Below, piece by piece: positions 54,677 through 63,050 of a DNA stretch of 64,000 nucleotides. How positions within the stretch are numbered: the first letter of the stretch is position 1; every line of letters begins with the position of its first letter. The translations under genes were made by a program, and so were the position numbers. This DNA comes from Virgibacillus sp. 7505. GTDB lineage: Bacteria; Bacillota; Bacilli; Bacillales; Amphibacillaceae. Location: NCBI RefSeq assembly GCF_002272135.1, contig NZ_NPBF01000018.1:248001-312000 (forward strand), in the 5' to 3' direction. Below the pieces are notes generated by a model. The model saw nothing but the letters and a program-made list of their open reading frames with translations, ran no database searches and was not told the DNA's origin.

Positions 54677-55504
54677 ATGCCAGGAGATTTTCACGTACAT
54701 ACCCAGTATTGCCAGCACGGCGCAGACGATAAAATGGAAGCCTACATTCTGCAGGCGATCGAAAAAGGACTTACCCATTTATCATTTACAGAACATGCTC
54801 CGCTTCCGGAAAGCTTTACAGATCCCGCTCCACATCGTGACAGCACCATGGACCGAAACCAGGTGGAAGCTTATGTAATGGAAGGCAAAGCGCTGCAAAA
54901 ACAATATAAAAATGAACTGCAAATCAATATTGGCTTTGAAGTTGATTATATCAGAGGCTACGAACAAGAAACACAAACTTTCCTTGACACATACGGTCCG
55001 GAAATGGATGATGGTATCCTTTCCGTGCACATGCTCCAAGCACCGGATAAGTCTTTCTTCTGTATTGATTATAGTGAGGATGAATTTGAGCGTGCCGCTG
55101 ATGCATTTGGCGGACTTTTACCAGTATATAAAGCTTATTATGATAATCTCCAGTCTTCTATTGAAGCTGATCTTGGTCACTTTAAACCAAGAAGAATAGG
55201 TCACATTACGCTGATCCAAAAATTTCAGCTTGCTTATCAGAAGCCGGCTTCTTTCTCAGAGGAACAGACACACATTCTGGAACTGATAAAGAGAAAAGGA
55301 TATGAGCTAGATGTGAATACAGCTGGACTTTATAAGCCATTATGTAAAGAAATCTATCCGCCAGTTGAGCTTATAGCGCACGCAGCAAAAATGGGAATTC
55401 CGCTTGTTCCTGGTTCAGACAGCCACGCGGCCGGGGGAATCGGTAAGGGTTTTGAATATTTATCTGATTATCCTCTTCAAATTCCGCAGAGATTGGCTTT
55501 ATAA
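54677..55504 (+). CDS. hisJ: Histidinol-phosphatase (PHP family)
   Basis: This 275-residue metal-dependent phosphatase catalyses step 8. The PHP metal-binding motifs are FHVHTQYCQHG (start), FTEHAPLP (near residue 38), DLGHFKPRRIGH (near 168) and GSDSHAAGGIG near the C-terminus. Length matches B. subtilis HisJ (268). It is divergent from hisZ across 120 bp, so the pathway is split over two promoters. The ATG follows AAGGAG. Confidence 0.95.
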   Translation: MPGDFHVHTQYCQHGADDKMEAYILQAIEKGLTHLSFTEHAPLPESFTDPAPHRDSTMDRNQVEAYVMEGKALQKQYKNELQINIGFEVDYIRGYEQETQTFLDTYGPEMDDGILSVHMLQAPDKSFFCIDYSEDEFERAADAFGGLLPVYKAYYDNLQSSIEADLGHFKPRRIGHITLIQKFQLAYQKPASFSEEQTHILELIKRKGYELDVNTAGLYKPLCKEIYPPVELIAHAAKMGIPLVPGSDSHAAGGIGKGFEYLSDYPLQIPQRLAL

Positions 55505-55506
55505 AT

Positions 55507-55556
55507 AAGAAAAAACAGCTGCTTGTTTGTCCCAAGGTTGCAGCTGTTTTTTCTTA
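55507..55556 (+). terminator. Terminator of hisJ
   Basis: A 16-bp A/T-flanked stem ending CAGCTGC with a loop of about 17 nt lies directly after the stop codon; the T-run is part of the stem. The following 160 bases hold nothing recognisable. Confidence 0.85.
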
Positions 55557-55716
55557 CTAACTCCATACTATTTAGTTTTGTTGTTGTAAAAGTCCGCCTA
55601 GTATATTTTTCTATAAGGCAGAACCAGTTTTAACCAATAAGCTAGTATGCGGTATAATTCCGCTTGTTCCCATACTGGAATAAATACATATTTTTATCTT
55701 ATGAAAAGCTGAAAAG

Positions 55717-57006
55717 TCATTCTTCAGAAGTATTTTTCTTTTTTGGATAGCCAATTAAGATGGCGATAATGCCGCAAATACCTACCAAGATTGGATAGAA
55801 GCTGTATGGAATGATACTGATTGGCGAAATTCCTGCAACGGTTGCAGCAGTCAATAATTGGGCTCCGTATGGTAAAAGACCTTGGATGGAGCAAGAGAAA
55901 AGATCTAATATACTAGCTGACTTTCTTGGCTCTATCCCATACTCATTTGCAATATTTTTGGCTAGTGGACCAGTAATCAATATAGAGATTGTGTTATTAG
56001 CAGTTGATACATCAGTTAGGCTAACAAGCCCTGCAATACTAAATTCTGCACCCTTTTTCGTTTTAATTCTGCGCGTTGCCAGGTGCAGAATATAATCAAT
56101 TCCTCCATTAAACTTAATTATCTCTACCATTCCAGCTATTAATATTGCAAGGAAGGCAATTTCATACATTCCCGCCATTCCATCACCAATCTGCTGCATC
56201 AGGCTCATGAAATGGTAGCTGCCATCTATCCAGCCAACAGCTCCCGCAAGAACTATTCCCAGCACAAGTACGAGGAAGACGTTCATACCAATTAAAGCAA
56301 AAACTATAACTAGGACGTAAGGAATTATCTTTATCCAATTATAGTTTATATGTTCTACTTGAGCTGATTCACCAATAGCGATAAATCCTAAAATGATGCA
56401 CGTAACAATAGCTGCAGGCAACACAATCAAAAAATTGACTTTAAATTTATCTTTCATCTGTGCGCCCTGCGTACGAACGGAAGTTATCGTTGTATCTGAG
56501 ATGAAGGATAGATTATCACCGAACATCGACCCACCAACAATCGCTCCCATCACCAAAGCCATCGAAAGACTGGTTTCATCGCTTATACCAACTCCAATTG
56601 GAGCTAGTGCTACAATGGAACCAACAGATGTCCCCATCGACAAGGAAATAAAGCATGCAATGACAAATAAGCCTACAACTAGCAGGTTTTGAGGAACGAC
56701 TGATGTAGTAAGGTTTACAGCAGACTCCACTGCTCCCATGCCCTTGGCAACTTCAGAAAACGCTCCTGCTAAAATGAATATGATCACCATAAGCATGACA
56801 TTGCTATTACCTGCACCTTTGCAGAAAATATCAACCTTTTTAGTAAGAGATTCCTTTCTATTCATAGACAGAGCTACACCCGCTGCTATTGTGATTGCTA
56901 CTATGACCGGAAAGTTATAAAAATCTCCTGTGATAACTCCGGATCCAATAAATAAAACTAGAAAAACAATAAATGGGATGAGAGCCCATGGATTTGCTTT
57001 CTTCAT
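55717..57006 (-). CDS. NhaC-family transporter under SAM riboswitch control, predicted methionine transporter
   Basis: This 429-residue integral membrane protein of the Na+/H+ antiporter (NhaC) superfamily has about 11 helices and the family's SMGTSVGSIVALAPIG (near residue 120) and GSMFGDNLSFISDTT (near 157) motifs. NhaC-like carriers transport varied substrates. A SAM-I riboswitch and terminator precede it, and S-box control of NhaC-type genes has been the basis for proposing MetT methionine carriers. Methionine uptake is therefore the best prediction. The ATG follows AGAGGTG. It is monocistronic. Confidence 0.88.
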   Translation of the reverse strand: MKKANPWALIPFIVFLVLFIGSGVITGDFYNFPVIVAITIAAGVALSMNRKESLTKKVDIFCKGAGNSNVMLMVIIFILAGAFSEVAKGMGAVESAVNLTTSVVPQNLLVVGLFVIACFISLSMGTSVGSIVALAPIGVGISDETSLSMALVMGAIVGGSMFGDNLSFISDTTITSVRTQGAQMKDKFKVNFLIVLPAAIVTCIILGFIAIGESAQVEHINYNWIKIIPYVLVIVFALIGMNVFLVLVLGIVLAGAVGWIDGSYHFMSLMQQIGDGMAGMYEIAFLAILIAGMVEIIKFNGGIDYILHLATRRIKTKKGAEFSIAGLVSLTDVSTANNTISILITGPLAKNIANEYGIEPRKSASILDLFSCSIQGLLPYGAQLLTAATVAGISPISIIPYSFYPILVGICGIIAILIGYPKKKNTSEE

Positions 57007-57034
57007 TGATTCACCTCTGATTTTGTTTTATTGC

Positions 57035-57077
57035 AAAAAAATAAAGCCCCTCTTACATTCATAAGAAGAGGCTTTAT
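57035..57077 (-). terminator. Riboswitch expression-platform terminator
   Basis: A stem ATAAAGCC...GGCTTTAT, with about 15 paired bases, one mismatch and a 6-nt loop, is followed by seven T on the minus strand. Its left arm can instead pair with the 3' side of riboswitch helix P1. Confidence 0.9.
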
Positions 57078-57091
57078 ATCTATAAAACACT

Positions 57092-57205
57092 CCTCTTATC
57101 TATCAAGCCGCAGCTTGCTGGATTTGGCACAGCAACTCCATTACATAAGCTCCGCTGCCGAGATTTCTTCGGGCCAGTCCCTCCATCTCTCTAAATAAGA
57201 AGAAA
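57092..57205 (-). ncRNA. SAM-I (S-box) riboswitch
   Basis: On the minus strand the region carries the S-box landmarks in order: a P1 5' strand ending CTTATTTAGAG, then GATGGAGGGACTGGCCC, GAAGAAAT, CTCGGCAGC, GTGCCAAATCCAGCAAGC and the P1 3' strand GATAGATAAGAGGAG. A terminator follows. With SAM bound, P1 forms and transcription stops; without it, the antiterminator allows the transporter to be made. Confidence 0.93.
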
Positions 57206-57230
57206 AGAATATTTTTTCACAGTAAGTAGG

Positions 57231-57259
57231 ATTATACACATCTCCTATTTTTTTATCAA
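57231..57259 (-). promoter_or_regulatory. Promoter of the riboswitch-controlled transporter
   Basis: TTGATA (57254-57259) and a perfect TATAAT (57231-57236) are separated by 17 bases, about 30 bases before the riboswitch. Confidence 0.85.
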
Positions 57260-57559
57260 TAGTTTTAGGAAGTCCAGGCATTGCTTTCTCAATATCTCCT
57301 TATTAGAAAGGAAAATACGAGTAAAAGTGCTCTCTTTTGTCCCTTGCAAAATTATTGGCTGTAACGGCCTCTACTCCTAATTTATTTCATCCTTATAAAG
57401 TTATCGCTTCTAATTTCATGCATGTTTCCAATGAATGAAGCAGGAGATCGATGAATAAAAATATAATTAATTAAGTTTATGCGAATAACTCGTTAACACA
57501 GGGTGGTAATTGCTGTTTATTTGCAGTATAAGCTTCCTTTTTAGGAATAGGAGGATATC
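57260..57559. other. AT-rich gap before the MFS gene
   Basis: About 300 bases with no convincing gene. A strong AGGAGG site for the MFS gene lies at its end. Protein-like minus-strand stretches occur but are interrupted by stops and have no start. Confidence 0.4.
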
Positions 57560-58759
57560 ATGTTCTTCATCTTCTTAATTTACTTATCATTTATCAGCTT
57601 AGGTTTACCCGATTCAATACTAGGGTCTGCGTGGCCGCTTATGAATACTGATCTTGGCGTTCCGATTGGCAATGCAGGTATTGCTTCTATCATTATCTCT
57701 ATAGGAACAATAGTATCCAGTCTGTTTTCTTATAGATTAATTAGAATACTAGGTACTGGCAGGATCGTGATAGTAAGTGTATCCATGACTGCTATCGCAC
57801 TGCTTGGTTTCGCATTTTCTCCTTCATTTGTCTGGCTGATAGTATGTGCTATACCATTGGGACTGGGCGCTGGAGCAGTGGATGCAGCTTTAAACAGGTT
57901 TGTTGCTACTCACTACGAAGCAAAACATATGAACTGGTTACATGCATTCTGGGGAGTTGGAGCTCTGCTCGGCCCTGTTATATTATCAGTATTGGTTGTT
58001 TGGGGGAATTCTTGGAGAAGTGGTTATTTTACCATTTCATTAGTACAGTTTGCATTAGTCTTGCTGCTTTTATTTTCACTTTCAAAGTGGAAAAAATACG
58101 AAGATGCTGATAGTAATAGAATTCAATATACGAAAGAAACCAATTCAGAAAGTAAAATGGGATTGCTGAACTCCTTTAAGAAAAAAGGATCTGCCTTTGG
58201 AATGGTGTCATTTTTCTTAATAGCATCAACAGAGGCTTGTATAATGCTCTGGGGTTCAAGTTACTTAGTCAAAATAGAGAATGTCCCAGCCGAAAGTGCC
58301 GCTGGTTGGATTTCTTTGTATTTTCTTGGTATGACAGCAGGCCGTATGTTAAGTGGATTTCTATCAATACGTATAAAGAATGAAGCATTAATACGGCTGG
58401 GATGTACTTTGGCTGCTTTCGGTTTAGTTATAATGTTACTTCCATTTCCTACAATATTTACTCTATTATCCTTTGTCATTATAGGAACCGGTCTTGCACC
58501 AATCTACCCTTCTATGTTACACCAAACTCCTGTATATTTTGGAGTAGAACATTCACAAGCAGCTATGGGAATTCAAATGGCCTTTGCTTACACAGGTGCT
58601 ACTTTAGTGGCGCCCTTGCTAGGACAGTTGCTAGCGACCATTTCCTTTTTGATATTTCCTTATTTTCTTCTAGTATGTGTAGCAGGGATAATGTTCTGTC
58701 GGTTGATTTTAATACGAGCTAACGAAATTAATGTTAAGCCTAAGAGATTGAGCCAATAA
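57560..58759 (+). CDS. Major facilitator superfamily transporter
   Basis: This 399-residue membrane protein has 12 predicted helices and the MFS loop motif in RLIRILGTGRIVIVS (near residue 55). The LGLGAGAVDAALNRFVATHY segment and HAFWGVGALLGP (near 130) recall the FucP-like/YfkF group of sugar or drug carriers. No substrate can be assigned. The ATG follows AGGAGG. The next gene, a sugar O-acetyltransferase, is on the same strand after 93 bases, without a terminator between, so the two may share a transcript. Confidence 0.85.
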   Translation: MFFIFLIYLSFISLGLPDSILGSAWPLMNTDLGVPIGNAGIASIIISIGTIVSSLFSYRLIRILGTGRIVIVSVSMTAIALLGFAFSPSFVWLIVCAIPLGLGAGAVDAALNRFVATHYEAKHMNWLHAFWGVGALLGPVILSVLVVWGNSWRSGYFTISLVQFALVLLLLFSLSKWKKYEDADSNRIQYTKETNSESKMGLLNSFKKKGSAFGMVSFFLIASTEACIMLWGSSYLVKIENVPAESAAGWISLYFLGMTAGRMLSGFLSIRIKNEALIRLGCTLAAFGLVIMLLPFPTIFTLLSFVIIGTGLAPIYPSMLHQTPVYFGVEHSQAAMGIQMAFAYTGATLVAPLLGQLLATISFLIFPYFLLVCVAGIMFCRLILIRANEINVKPKRLSQ

Positions 58760-58852
58760 TCACGTCTTGAAACTTCTTGATAGGTGAGAACGTAATGAAA
58801 GACGTTAGCAGAGTCTATAATCAACTTTTTTTGAAGAAATGAGGCTGTACAT

Positions 58853-59461
58853 ATGGATAAAAGTTTTAAAGATAGACTGCACAATAGAAGTTTGTATCTA
58901 CCAGGAGATAAAGATTTTGCAGCTCAACAACTAGTATGCCTCGAACGGCTATACCACTTTAATCAAACGCGACCAACCGAAATAAAAAAAAGAGAAGCTT
59001 TGCTTAAAGAAATGTTCGCTGAGATTGGGGAAGGTTGCTATATAGAGCCCCCACTCCATGCAAATTGGGGTGGCAACCATGTTCATTTCGGAAAGAATGT
59101 TTACGCCAATTTTAATTTAACTTTAGTAGATGACACGCATATTTACGTCGGAGACTATACAATGATAGGCCCTAATGTAACGATAGCAACAGCTGGCCAT
59201 CCTATCTGGCCCGAACTCCGTGAAGAAGCATATCAATTTAATGTACCAGTAACTGTAGGAAGAAACTGTTGGATAGGTGCTGGTGCAATTCTTCTTCCAG
59301 GTATCTCAGTAGGAGACAATACAGTCATTGGGGCTGGCAGTGTAGTGACAAAAGACATACCTTCCAACGTTGTTGCTATAGGTAATCCGTGCCGAGTACT
59401 CAGGGAGATTACGGATCATGACAAAGAATATTATTTCAAGAATTTAAGGGTAGATAAATAA
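58853..59461 (+). CDS. Sugar O-acetyltransferase (maltose acetyltransferase-like)
   Basis: This 202-residue left-handed beta-helix acetyltransferase has an N-terminal Mac domain (about residues 5-55) followed by hexapeptide repeats. The catalytic histidine is in IATAGHPIWPELR (near residue 115), and the C-terminal coil is GAGSVVTKDIPSNVVAIGNP. Relatives acetylate maltose, glucose or galactosides with acetyl-CoA, probably as detoxification. The ATG has GAGG eight bases upstream. Confidence 0.9.
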   Translation: MDKSFKDRLHNRSLYLPGDKDFAAQQLVCLERLYHFNQTRPTEIKKREALLKEMFAEIGEGCYIEPPLHANWGGNHVHFGKNVYANFNLTLVDDTHIYVGDYTMIGPNVTIATAGHPIWPELREEAYQFNVPVTVGRNCWIGAGAILLPGISVGDNTVIGAGSVVTKDIPSNVVAIGNPCRVLREITDHDKEYYFKNLRVDK

Positions 59462-59472
59462 TAAGATGAACG

Positions 59473-59504
59473 AAGCCACACTTCACTACAAGTGTGGCTT
59501 TTTG
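59473..59504 (+). terminator. Terminator of the O-acetyltransferase gene
   Basis: The stem AGCCACACTT/AAGTGTGGCT with a short loop is followed by five T. Confidence 0.85.
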
Positions 59505-59607
59505 CTATACATTTTTGGGACTGGATTAAGCAGGATACTGTGTGACGAGTACTACGTTCTTTTACACCAGACTTATCACTCTCCCACAGTCAAACAGAAA
59601 AATCAAC

Positions 59608-60189
59608 TCAAAGTTTATGGGGTATTTCTTGTAAGAACAGTTTTCTTTTCTCATCCGTTGTTACGTTTACCCCAGAAAAATGAATCCATTTTGTGTCATC
59701 ATTTCTTAATCCCAAGTCAGCTAGTGTTCTGTTGATAAAGACTCCCTGAATAGCGTTTCCACCTTCCGATTCAATGTAAGCTTTATCAGTTGTAGAAGTT
59801 GAAATGACAGTTGTTTTTCTTATGTTAGTCAATAATCCTTTCAGCTCACCTTTTTCTTTGTCTTCTAAAAAAGCAAAGCCACTCAACATCACTTTATCGA
59901 TGAAACCTTTTAAAATAGCAGGTAAGTCCCACCACCAGACCGGGAAAATAAATATCAATTCCGTGGCTTGGCTTAATTTTGCCTGGTATTCCTTCACTAA
60001 TTTGTACGGGGTTTCTCCCTTGTTAAATAGCTTCAATTCTTCAGCTGTATAAGCAGGGTTAAACTCATCTTTATAAAGATCGATCAATTGAAATTTCTCT
60101 CTTTTGGCTTCTAAGTCTTTTGTTATGCTAGTTAAGATCGCATGATTAAAGCTTCCTTCCCAAGGATGAGCATAGACAATGGTCTTCAT
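59608..60189 (-). CDS. NAD(P)H-dependent flavodoxin-like quinone reductase
   Basis: This 193-residue protein of the NQO1/KefF/MdaB flavodoxin-like family shows the FMN-binding start VYAHPWEGSFNHAI, the conserved FIFPVWWWDLPAILKGFIDKV (near residue 75) and a flavin-contact loop. It would reduce quinones by two electrons. The start is the ATG at 60189 behind AGGAGG; the frame extends 12 codons upstream without a site. It is divergent from an HxlR regulator, the usual arrangement for electrophile-induced reductases. Confidence 0.9.
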   Translation of the reverse strand: MKTIVYAHPWEGSFNHAILTSITKDLEAKREKFQLIDLYKDEFNPAYTAEELKLFNKGETPYKLVKEYQAKLSQATELIFIFPVWWWDLPAILKGFIDKVMLSGFAFLEDKEKGELKGLLTNIRKTTVISTSTTDKAYIESEGGNAIQGVFINRTLADLGLRNDDTKWIHFSGVNVTTDEKRKLFLQEIPHKL

Positions 60190-60314
60190 AATTGTTTCCT
60201 CCTTTTTTCGCTTTCTTTGCATCATAGCTTGATGTACATTTAGTTTATTGAATGCCTAATCCTTCTACAAGTACGGTAATTAAAGTGCGATACTTACCTT
60301 AAGGAGAGTGTTGA

Positions 60315-60650
60315 ATGGATCGCTATGAATTTAAAGATCAAATAAAAGATACTGGTTTTGGATTTACGTTGTCTTTAATTGGGGGGAAATACAAAATGTC
60401 AGTTTTATATGCCCTATATATGAGCAATGACCCTATTCGTTATAATCAGTTAAAAAGGATGCTAGGCAATATTTCTTTTAAAACATTAACCAATACGCTG
60501 AAAGAACTTGAAAACGATCAGCTAGTAAATCGCAAAGAATATCCTCAAGTGCCTCCAAAAGTGGAATATAGCTTAACCGAGAAGGGATTATCATTAATTC
60601 CTGTATTAGACGCAATTTGCTATTGGGGAGAAGAGCAATTAGAGAAGTAA
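60315..60650 (+). CDS. HxlR-family transcriptional regulator
   Basis: This 111-residue winged-helix repressor has the family core LSLIGGKYKMSVLYAL (near residue 20), RYNQLKRMLGNISFKTLTNTLKELE and YSLTEKGLSLIPVL. Unlike YodB and CatR of B. subtilis it has no cysteine near the N-terminus; the only cysteine is close to the C-terminus (about residue 103). It is divergent from the quinone reductase gene across 125 bp, where an AAGTA...TACTT dyad (60269-60295) may be its operator. The inducer is unknown. Confidence 0.88.
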   Translation: MDRYEFKDQIKDTGFGFTLSLIGGKYKMSVLYALYMSNDPIRYNQLKRMLGNISFKTLTNTLKELENDQLVNRKEYPQVPPKVEYSLTEKGLSLIPVLDAICYWGEEQLEK

Positions 60651-60705
60651 TATCTAAGTTAACAAATAGAATACAGGCACAACTAATGTGCCTGTAATTT
60701 ACATC

Positions 60706-62019
60706 TTAAATGGATAAAGCTCCAACCAAAATAGCAACCAAAATCATAACAAGTGCACTTCCTACAGCGTATTTTGTAGAGAACTTAATATGATCTCTAA
60801 AGCTCACACCCACTAGTCCTATTAAGACGTAAACAGACCCTACCAGCGGACTTAATAAATGAAGTGGTTGGCCAAGCAACGATGCTTGTGCAATTTCTAA
60901 TTTATTTATTCCAATTTGCGAAGCACTTTCAGCAAGGATTGGTACAATACCGAAGTAATAGGGATCATTTGCCATAAAGAATGTAAAAGGCATACTGGTC
61001 AAACCAACAAGAAGCGGTAATTGTGGGGAGAGTGCATCTGGAATGACATTTACGAGCGCTGTTGCCATGGCGTCGACCATTCCAGTGCCTTCTAATATCC
61101 CAGCAAAAGCACCTCCAGCAAAAATGAGTGAAACTACTGTGAGCACATTGCCAGCGTGAGCTTCTATTCTAGCCTTTTGATCACTTATCTTTGGATAGTT
61201 CACTACAGAGATTATGACAAAGCCAAGCATGAATAGTGCTGGTAAAGGCAAAGCAGCCGTCAAGAGACACAAAATGAGCGTCAGCGTAATTAATAAGTTA
61301 AACCAGAATAGTCGAGGTCTTTTCAATGAAGAGTCAGTCTCATTGCTTAGGGTTGATGCTAATTCATCTTCAGCATTCCAACTTTGCTGCTTTTGGAGAG
61401 ATGGTGATATGCCCAATCTTTTTCTTTCTCTCAAACCAAAGAAAATACCAAGGCCAACCACATACAAAGCTGCCGCGATAATGGAAGGGAGGAGTGGTGC
61501 AAGCACTTCTAACGCGTCATAATTAAATACAGACATGACTCTAGCAGTAGGGCCGCCCCATGGGAGGACATTCATAATCCCCATACTCATAGCAGGGAGA
61601 CAGGCAAGTATTAGTTTATTCATCCCCAACTTTTGGTATAGTGGCAAAAATGCAGTGACTACAATTAAATACGTAATCGTACCATCTCCATCCAACCCGA
61701 CAAGGAGAGAGAGAATCGCTGTTCCTATTGTAATCTTTAAAGGATCCCCTTTCGATAACTTAATCACTCTATCTACTAATGGGTCAAACATACCTGCATC
61801 GATCAGAATTCCGAAATACAAGATGGCAAAGGCAACCATGATAGCAGTAGGAGCTATCGTCTGCGCACCATCTATAATCATTTCCCCAACATTCGTGAAA
61901 CCTGCAAACAATGCAAATATTGCCGGGATGATAATCAGGGCATTTAAAGCGCTCATTTTATTACTCATGATCAAATACATAAAGACTACAATCATAGCAA
62001 ACCCCAAGAAAGTCAGCAT
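60706..62019 (-). CDS. CitMHS-family carboxylate transporter
   Basis: This 437-residue transporter has about 12 hydrophobic helices and the CitMHS features DAGMFDPLVDRVIKLSKGDP (near residue 75), VGLDGDGTITYLI (near 108) and VLPWGGPTARV (near 150). Characterised members carry citrate with Mg2+ or Ca2+. The start is the ATG at 62019 behind GAGGAG; the frame extends five codons upstream. A perfect cre lies just upstream. Neighbouring CoA-transferase and lyase genes suggest a related carboxylic acid rather than citrate itself. Confidence 0.88.
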   Translation of the reverse strand: MLTFLGFAMIVVFMYLIMSNKMSALNALIIIPAIFALFAGFTNVGEMIIDGAQTIAPTAIMVAFAILYFGILIDAGMFDPLVDRVIKLSKGDPLKITIGTAILSLLVGLDGDGTITYLIVVTAFLPLYQKLGMNKLILACLPAMSMGIMNVLPWGGPTARVMSVFNYDALEVLAPLLPSIIAAALYVVGLGIFFGLRERKRLGISPSLQKQQSWNAEDELASTLSNETDSSLKRPRLFWFNLLITLTLILCLLTAALPLPALFMLGFVIISVVNYPKISDQKARIEAHAGNVLTVVSLIFAGGAFAGILEGTGMVDAMATALVNVIPDALSPQLPLLVGLTSMPFTFFMANDPYYFGIVPILAESASQIGINKLEIAQASLLGQPLHLLSPLVGSVYVLIGLVGVSFRDHIKFSTKYAVGSALVMILVAILVGALSI

Positions 62020-62047
62020 AACTTCGCTCCTCACTAATTCGTTGTTT

Positions 62048-62061
62048 TGATAACGCTTTCA
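62048..62061. promoter_or_regulatory. cre site (CcpA) upstream of the CitMHS transporter gene
   Basis: TGAAAGCGTTATCA on the minus strand matches the strict cre consensus TGWAARCGYTWNCW fully. It lies 29 bases before the transporter start codon. Confidence 0.82.
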
Positions 62062-62099
62062 CAGACTGTTTTTAAAAAGAAGCTTTTTATCGCCCCTTC

Positions 62100-63050
62100 T
62101 TATCCAAGCTTCACTTGTCCTGATGGCTTACCATGCAGATTTGAATTAGGCCCTGCCTTCAGCAAAAAGCTTCCGCCATCGTGCCCTACCGTTCTTTTCA
62201 CTTCTTCTGCTGCTTCCAATAATCTATCCAAATCAATTCCTGTTTGTATTCCCATTTCATGAAATGCATGGACTATATCTTCACTGGCGATATTACCAGC
62301 AGCGTTCGGTGCGTATGGACAGCCACCAAGTCCAGCAGATGAACTATCAAATATTGTCACTCTTTGCTGGAGGGCTGCCAAGCTATTCGCAAGTGCTAAG
62401 CCCCTTGTATTATGGAGATGCATGGAGAATGTAAAGTCAGGATATTCTTTTCTCATATTTCCTAAAACCTCATATATGAGATTGGGGTCTCCTGTACCTG
62501 AGGTATCAGCTAAAGAGACCTCTTTTATTCCCATGGCACGGTAGTAAGATAAGATGGCCAATAATCTTTCTAGCGGAACTTTCCCTTCAAAAGGACAGCC
62601 AAACGCCACAGAAATCGAACCGCTCACTGCCACATTCTTTTTATTTGCCAGTTCTACAATTGGTAACAGTGCTGCTTGTGCTTCTTCGACAGTTGCATTT
62701 GCGTTAGACAAGCTATGGGAGTCTGTTGCAGAGAGCATCAGTTTTAATTTTTTAATCCCAGAATTAATTGCTCTCTCTGCTCCCTTCAGGTTTGGAACCA
62801 ATGCACGAAACGAAACATCTGATAAGTCTTGTACTTGCTTGACTACTTCTTCCGCATCACTCAATTGCGGAATAGCTTTTGGATGAACAAATGATGTCAC
62901 TTCTATATGTTTCACACCTGCATCAGCAAAAGAACGTATCAATCGAATCTTATCCTCAGTAGGAATCCATTCCTCTTCCATCTGAAATCCATCTCGGGGA
63001 CATACTTCCCAAATAGTAGCTTCTTTCGGCAGCCAATCATAACTGGGCAT
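62100..63050 (-). CDS. Hydroxymethylglutaryl-CoA lyase-like enzyme
   Basis: This 316-residue TIM-barrel lyase of the HMGL-like family shows the catalytic start VCPRDGFQMEE (where typical HMG-CoA lyases have PRDGLQNE), HIEVTSFVHPKAIPQL, the metal-binding MHLHNTRG (near residue 205) and the C-terminal active-site loop SSSAGLGGCPYAPNAAGN with its cysteine (near 240). It would split a 3-hydroxy-3-methyl acyl-CoA into acetyl-CoA and a keto acid. The Leu-to-Phe change and the next-door CoA-transferase may mean a substrate other than HMG-CoA. The ATG directly follows the TAA of the CoA-transferase gene, behind AAAGGAG. Confidence 0.88.
   Translation of the reverse strand: MPSYDWLPKEATIWEVCPRDGFQMEEEWIPTEDKIRLIRSFADAGVKHIEVTSFVHPKAIPQLSDAEEVVKQVQDLSDVSFRALVPNLKGAERAINSGIKKLKLMLSATDSHSLSNANATVEEAQAALLPIVELANKKNVAVSGSISVAFGCPFEGKVPLERLLAILSYYRAMGIKEVSLADTSGTGDPNLIYEVLGNMRKEYPDFTFSMHLHNTRGLALANSLAALQQRVTIFDSSSAGLGGCPYAPNAAGNIASEDIVHAFHEMGIQTGIDLDRLLEAAEEVKRTVGHDGGSFLLKAGPNSNLHGKPSGQVKLG

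Noticed and set aside
57261-57480. Protein-like minus-strand stretches upstream of the riboswitch, suggesting a gene remnant
   Set aside because: They are broken by several stops and run on into the promoter and riboswitch, whose sequence is explained by RNA function; no family could be recognised.
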